A stretch of 64,000 bases of DNA, from the NCBI RefSeq assembly GCF_001258055.1, contig NZ_CVRM01000034.1, positions 99,073 to 163,072 of the forward strand, in the 5' to 3' direction. Every line of letters begins with the position of its first letter. The first letter of the stretch is position 1. A program made the position numbers and the translations under genes. Source of the DNA: Phaeobacter italicus. Its GTDB lineage: Bacteria > Pseudomonadota > Alphaproteobacteria > Rhodobacterales > Rhodobacteraceae. The notes under the pieces were generated by a model that ran no database searches, was not told the origin of the DNA, and worked only from the letters and a program-made list of their open reading frames with translations. Shown here piece after piece: positions 60,673-64,000 of this stretch.

Positions 60673-62166
60673 ATGGGTTTCGCGGCAAACGCCATAGAAT
60701 TTCTCGTCTACGCATTTGTTTTTGCAGTTGGGGCCATCGTTTTGGTGGCTGCATGTCTGTTTGTCGTGGACCGGCTTCAGACAGAAGATGCCGTTCGACG
60801 CAACTATCCGGTGATCGGGCGGTTCCGTGGGCTGTTTTCGACCTTGGGGGAGTTCTTTCGTCAGTACTTTTTTGCGATGGACCGCGAAGAGATGCCATTC
60901 AACCGTGCCCAGCGGGAGTGGGTTGGTCGGGCAGCAGAAGGCAAAGGCAATACTGTTGCGTTTGGTTCAACCAGAAACCTCAACGTTCCCGGCACGCCTA
61001 TCTTTGTGAACGCGGCATTCCCAGCGCTTGATACGGGCAAGGCCGAGAGCGAACCCCTGTTGATCGGGCCAACGGCGCGAACGCCCTACATGGCGCCTTC
61101 TTTCTTTAACATCTCGGGAATGAGCTATGGCGCGCTGTCTGCACCTGCTGTGCGCGCCCTCAGCCGTGGCGCAAAAGAAGCCGGTGTTTGGTACAACACC
61201 GGTGAGGGTGGGCTCAGCCCCTTTCATCTTGAGGGCGGCTGCGATGTGGTGTTCCAGATTGGGACAGCAAAATATGGTGTCCGCGATGCCGAAGGTCGGC
61301 TGAGCGACGAACAGCTGCGCAAGGTCGCGAGCCATGACAGCGTGCGTATGTTCGAGCTGAAGCTGGCCCAGGGCGCGAAGCCCGGAAAAGGCGGTATTCT
61401 GCCCGGCGCAAAAGTGAACAAACAGATTGCGGAAATCCGCGGCATCCCTGAGGGCGAAGATAGTATTTCCCCTAACCGCCATCCCGAGATCGGCACCTAT
61501 GATGAGCTGCTCGACATGATCGCCCATGTTCGCGAGATCACCGGCAAGCCCGTCGGGATCAAGCTGGTGGTGGGGGCAGAAGCTGCCCTGCGAGAGATGT
61601 TCCTGCATATCGCGGCCCGCAAGGATGACAGTGCGCCCGATTTTATCACAGTGGATGGTGGTGAAGGCGGCACCGGTGCTGCGCCCATGCCGTTGATTGA
61701 TCTTGTGGGCATGTCGGTCCGCGAGGCGCTCCCGCTTGTATGCAATCTGCGTGATGAATACGGGTTGAGGGATCGGATTCGCCTGATTGCTTCGGGTAAG
61801 CTGGTGAACCCCGGCGATGTGGCCTGGGCGCTTGCGGCAGGCGCCGATTTTGTGACCTCGGCCCGCGGCTTCATGTTCTCGCTTGGCTGCATCCAGGCGC
61901 TCAAGTGCAACAAGAACAGCTGCCCCACAGGGATCACCACCCATGACAAACACCTGCAAAAGGGCCTCGTGGTCGAGGAAAAATCAACTCGCGTGGCGCG
62001 TTATGCGCGCGAGATCATCCACGAGGTGGAGACCATCGCCCATTCGGTTGGGGTCAACGAACCCCGGCAACTGCGTCGTCGGCATGTGCGCATCATGCAA
62101 GAGGATGGCACCAGTCGCCCGATGCATGAGCTGATGCCAGGTTACAGTGCCATCGCGGAGACGTGA
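60673..62166 (+). CDS. Membrane-anchored glutamate-synthase-like FMN/iron-sulfur protein
   Basis: A 497-residue protein with one N-terminal membrane helix (about 8-32) and then a GltB-type FMN barrel: FFNISGMSYGALS, GEGGLSPFH, QGAKPGKGGILPG, VDGGEGGTGAAP and SGKLVNPGDVAWALAAGADF. The 3Fe-4S motif GCIQALKCNKNSCPTGI is intact. The glutaminase domain of true glutamate synthase is missing, so it is not GltB; the donor and acceptor are unknown. It stands alone before msrP. Confidence 0.9.
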   Translation: MGFAANAIEFLVYAFVFAVGAIVLVAACLFVVDRLQTEDAVRRNYPVIGRFRGLFSTLGEFFRQYFFAMDREEMPFNRAQREWVGRAAEGKGNTVAFGSTRNLNVPGTPIFVNAAFPALDTGKAESEPLLIGPTARTPYMAPSFFNISGMSYGALSAPAVRALSRGAKEAGVWYNTGEGGLSPFHLEGGCDVVFQIGTAKYGVRDAEGRLSDEQLRKVASHDSVRMFELKLAQGAKPGKGGILPGAKVNKQIAEIRGIPEGEDSISPNRHPEIGTYDELLDMIAHVREITGKPVGIKLVVGAEAALREMFLHIAARKDDSAPDFITVDGGEGGTGAAPMPLIDLVGMSVREALPLVCNLRDEYGLRDRIRLIASGKLVNPGDVAWALAAGADFVTSARGFMFSLGCIQALKCNKNSCPTGITTHDKHLQKGLVVEEKSTRVARYAREIIHEVETIAHSVGVNEPRQLRRRHVRIMQEDGTSRPMHELMPGYSAIAET

Positions 62167-62237
62167 GACGATATGTTTTGGAAAGCCCCGGCGTCTGTCT
62201 TAGGTCCTAGAGCAGAGGACAGAAAAGGAGACGCCGA

Positions 62238-63158
62238 ATGGCCCATCGCTGGAAAAACGACCTGACCAAGGAAGATGTCACGCCCTATGCGGCCTTTCTG
62301 AACCGCCGCCAGATCATGGCCGGTCTTGGTGGGGCTGCGGGGCTGGGGCTGGCTGGTCTGACAGCGGGGCAGGCACAGGCGGCAGGCGATGAAGCATTGG
62401 AGCCAAACAGCTGGGAAGATGTGACCTCCTACTGCAATTTCTATGAGTTCGGCACCGGGAAAACCGATCCCGCAGCATATGCCGGTCAGATGACCACAAC
62501 ACCGTGGAGTGTGGAAATCGACGGAATGGTGGATCGTCCCGGCAGCTATTCGATGGAGCAGATCCTCGACGCCATGACGCTGGAGGAACGGATCTATCGT
62601 TTCCGCTGCGTAGAGGCCTGGTCAATGGTCGTGCCGTGGCAGGGGTTCGAACTCGCCGATCTTCTGGACGTGGCAGGCGTGCAGGATGGCGCGAAATACG
62701 TGGCCTTTGAAACGCTCTATCGCCCGTCCGAGATGCCGGGCACTGCCTATAAGGTGCTGGATTGGCCCTATCGTGAGGGGCTGCGCCTTGACGAGGCCCG
62801 CCACCCGCTGACAATCATGGCCACCGGGATATTCGGCAAACCCCTGCCAAATCAGAACGGCGCGCCTCTGCGTCTTGTTGTGCCGTGGAAATATGGCTTC
62901 AAATCGATCAAGTCGATTGTCCGGATCACCCTGACAGACAAGGAACCGCCAACCAGCTGGAACATGGCCAACCCCCGCGAGTACGGGTTTTACAGCAACG
63001 TGAACCCCAATGTTTCCCACCCGCGGTGGAGCCAGGCCAGTGAACGCCGCATCGGCGGCGGTCTCTTTGCCCGGCGTCAGCCAACACTGATGTTCAACGG
63101 CTACGAGAAAGAGGTCGCCTCTCTCTACGAGGGGATGGATCTGGCACGGAATTTCTGA
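62238..63158 (+). CDS. msrP: Protein-methionine-sulfoxide reductase, molybdenum subunit
   Basis: MsrP reduces methionine sulfoxide in periplasmic proteins using a molybdopterin cofactor. The 306-residue protein has a Tat signal ([11 protein letters not shown] followed by a hydrophobic stretch), the Mo-ligand Cys124 in [13 protein letters not shown], and the downstream [17 protein letters not shown] motif. A strong AAAAGGAG precedes the start. The stop overlaps msrQ by one base (TGATG). Confidence 0.96.
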   Translation: MAHRWKNDLTKEDVTPYAAFLNRRQIMAGLGGAAGLGLAGLTAGQAQAAGDEALEPNSWEDVTSYCNFYEFGTGKTDPAAYAGQMTTTPWSVEIDGMVDRPGSYSMEQILDAMTLEERIYRFRCVEAWSMVVPWQGFELADLLDVAGVQDGAKYVAFETLYRPSEMPGTAYKVLDWPYREGLRLDEARHPLTIMATGIFGKPLPNQNGAPLRLVVPWKYGFKSIKSIVRITLTDKEPPTSWNMANPREYGFYSNVNPNVSHPRWSQASERRIGGGLFARRQPTLMFNGYEKEVASLYEGMDLARNF

Positions 63159-63754
63159 TGCAGCAGATCAATACCCTCCTCCGCCGCTTGCCCGTCTGGT
63201 TGGTCTATGTCGCAGGTGTTCTGCCTGCCGGCGTCCTGTTCTATCAGGCGCTCAATGGTGATCTGGGTGTTGATCCCGTCAAGGCGCTGGAGCACCGTTA
63301 TGGTGAACTGGCCCTACAGCTTCTGGTCCTCACCCTTGCGGTGACACCACTGCGGCGTCTTGCCGGTCTCAATCTCATGCGATTTCGCCGCGCGATCGGA
63401 CTGCTCTGTTTCTTTTATGTGGTCTGCCATCTGATGGTGTGGCTGGTGCTGGACGTTCAGCTTCTGGACCAGATCATCGCCGATATCGTCAAACGGCCGT
63501 ATATCACCATTGGAATGGTCGGCTTTGTTCTGATGGTCCCGCTTGCCGTCACCTCCAACAACATGTCGGTTCGTCGCCTGGGCCCCAAGTGGCGTCAGCT
63601 CCATCGCCTGACTTACCCGACCGCCCTGCTTGGCGCATTGCACTACGTGATGTTGGCCAAAGGGTTCCAGCTGGAGCCACTGATCTACCTTGCCTTGATT
63701 GGGGGGCTCCTGGTGATGCGGCTGCCTCCGCTGCAAAAGCTCCGCGTGGTCTGA
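63158..63754 (+). CDS. msrQ: Protein-methionine-sulfoxide reductase, heme membrane subunit
   Basis: MsrQ passes electrons from the respiratory chain to MsrP. The 198-residue protein has about six membrane helices, with heme-ligand histidines in VVCHLMVWL and LHRLTYPTALLGALHYVML, typical of ferric-reductase-like domains. It starts one base inside the msrP stop codon, so the two are translated together. Confidence 0.95.
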   Translation: MQQINTLLRRLPVWLVYVAGVLPAGVLFYQALNGDLGVDPVKALEHRYGELALQLLVLTLAVTPLRRLAGLNLMRFRRAIGLLCFFYVVCHLMVWLVLDVQLLDQIIADIVKRPYITIGMVGFVLMVPLAVTSNNMSVRRLGPKWRQLHRLTYPTALLGALHYVMLAKGFQLEPLIYLALIGGLLVMRLPPLQKLRVV

Positions 63755-64000
63755 TCATCCCGGCGCCGACGCCAAAAACGCCCGTGAAATCAGGTGACTC
63801 GCGGGGGCAGGGGGCGGGATTCCTGCCCCGAGTCGGCCTGATGTGCTGAAAAGGCAGGCGTTATCAGAGGCTAAGGGAGTGGTAAGAGCGATATGTGGGC
63901 GGTGTGATCGTTCATAACCATTTGTTTTTGCATATATTTTCAGAATTTTTGGAAAAAGTCTGATTTCTGTTCATTTTCGGGTTGCGGGTGATTGTTGTTT
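63755..64000. other. Non-coding end of the window after msrQ
   Basis: No gene seen. GACTC-GGGGCAGG (from 63796) pairs with CCTGCCCC-GAGTC (to 63834) as a strong hairpin without a T-run, which may end msrPQ transcription. The last 100 bases are A+T-rich, as expected in front of a gene beyond the window. Confidence 0.5.

Overview
The window reads as ordinary chromosome of a marine Roseobacter-group alphaproteobacterium (Rhodobacteraceae). The basis is: high G+C; gene-family sequences typical of that group (TruB, RsmB, PurH, ClpB, MsrPQ, a DUF1674 SdhE-like small protein, a 41-residue L36); a Roseobacter-type order rsmB - heparinase-like - purH - lspA - DUF3035 - M16 - M16; an ALDH16-type double aldehyde dehydrogenase; and a MutL that carries the nicking-endonuclease motif, as in bacteria without MutH. 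I cannot name the species. There is no rRNA, CRISPR array, prophage or intact insertion sequence; one tRNA (Val-GAC) is present.

Region by region. (1) 1-9.1 kb: a translation/RNA cluster on the minus strand (rbfA, a DUF2233 gene, truB, a DUF1643 gene, rpsO, pnp). Three things interrupt the part between truB and pnp: a 269-bp MITE-like element with 34-bp inverted ends, an RTX calcium-binding protein gene, and a divergent methyltransferase gene sitting between rpsO and pnp. dapB runs divergently from rbfA. (2) 9.1-18.4 kb: a DUF1674 gene, then rsmB, a heparinase II/III-like gene, purH, lspA, a DUF3035 lipoprotein and a paired active/inactive M16 peptidase. (3) 18.4-22.0 kb (minus): deoC, a small membrane protein and an ALDH16-like enzyme, a compact route for deoxyribose-5-phosphate and the acetaldehyde it releases. 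(4) 22.1-26.2 kb: a four-gene manganese/iron-type ABC importer behind two Fur-family-like 7-1-7 operators; one permease carries a C-terminal DtxR-like domain. (5) 26.3-31.3 kb: mutL, rmuC and a membrane class III adenylate cyclase tightly linked, then a DUF3775 gene. (6) 31.4-38.1 kb (minus): two saccharopine-dehydrogenase-type genes with a GST (lysine catabolism), a histidine phosphatase lacking its second His, a WGR-domain protein, and a PAS hybrid histidine kinase with its OmpR-type regulator.

(7) 38.3-47.7 kb: a large operon with a branched-chain-amino-acid-type ABC importer (two ATPases, two permeases, one binding protein) bracketed by two acyl-CoA-forming ligases of different families. 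It looks like an import-and-activate system for a carboxylic acid whose identity is unknown. It also holds a small conserved-looking membrane gene, an antisense SHOCT-like gene and a possible 29-codon bridging ORF. (8) 47.9-51.9 kb: a ferric-iron ABC importer split into a plus-strand permease and a minus-strand binding protein, with a CobW-type GTPase between them and no ATPase nearby; the two upstream regions share a 16-bp sequence. (9) 52.1-64 kb: rpmJ, tRNA-Val, an N-formylglutamate amidohydrolase, dinB with a zinc-ribbon N terminus, a NUDIX hydrolase, a 450-bp low-G+C gap, pyrF, clpB with a heat-shock-like promoter, a lipoprotein with a Cys-His-Asp pattern, a DUF302 protein, a membrane-anchored glutamate-synthase-like flavoprotein, and msrP-msrQ.

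Most of the window is well-known housekeeping and transport. The least explained parts are the ligase-importer-ligase operon, the transporter-repressor fusion, the deoC/ALDH16 unit, the MITE-like element and the shared element of the split iron importer.
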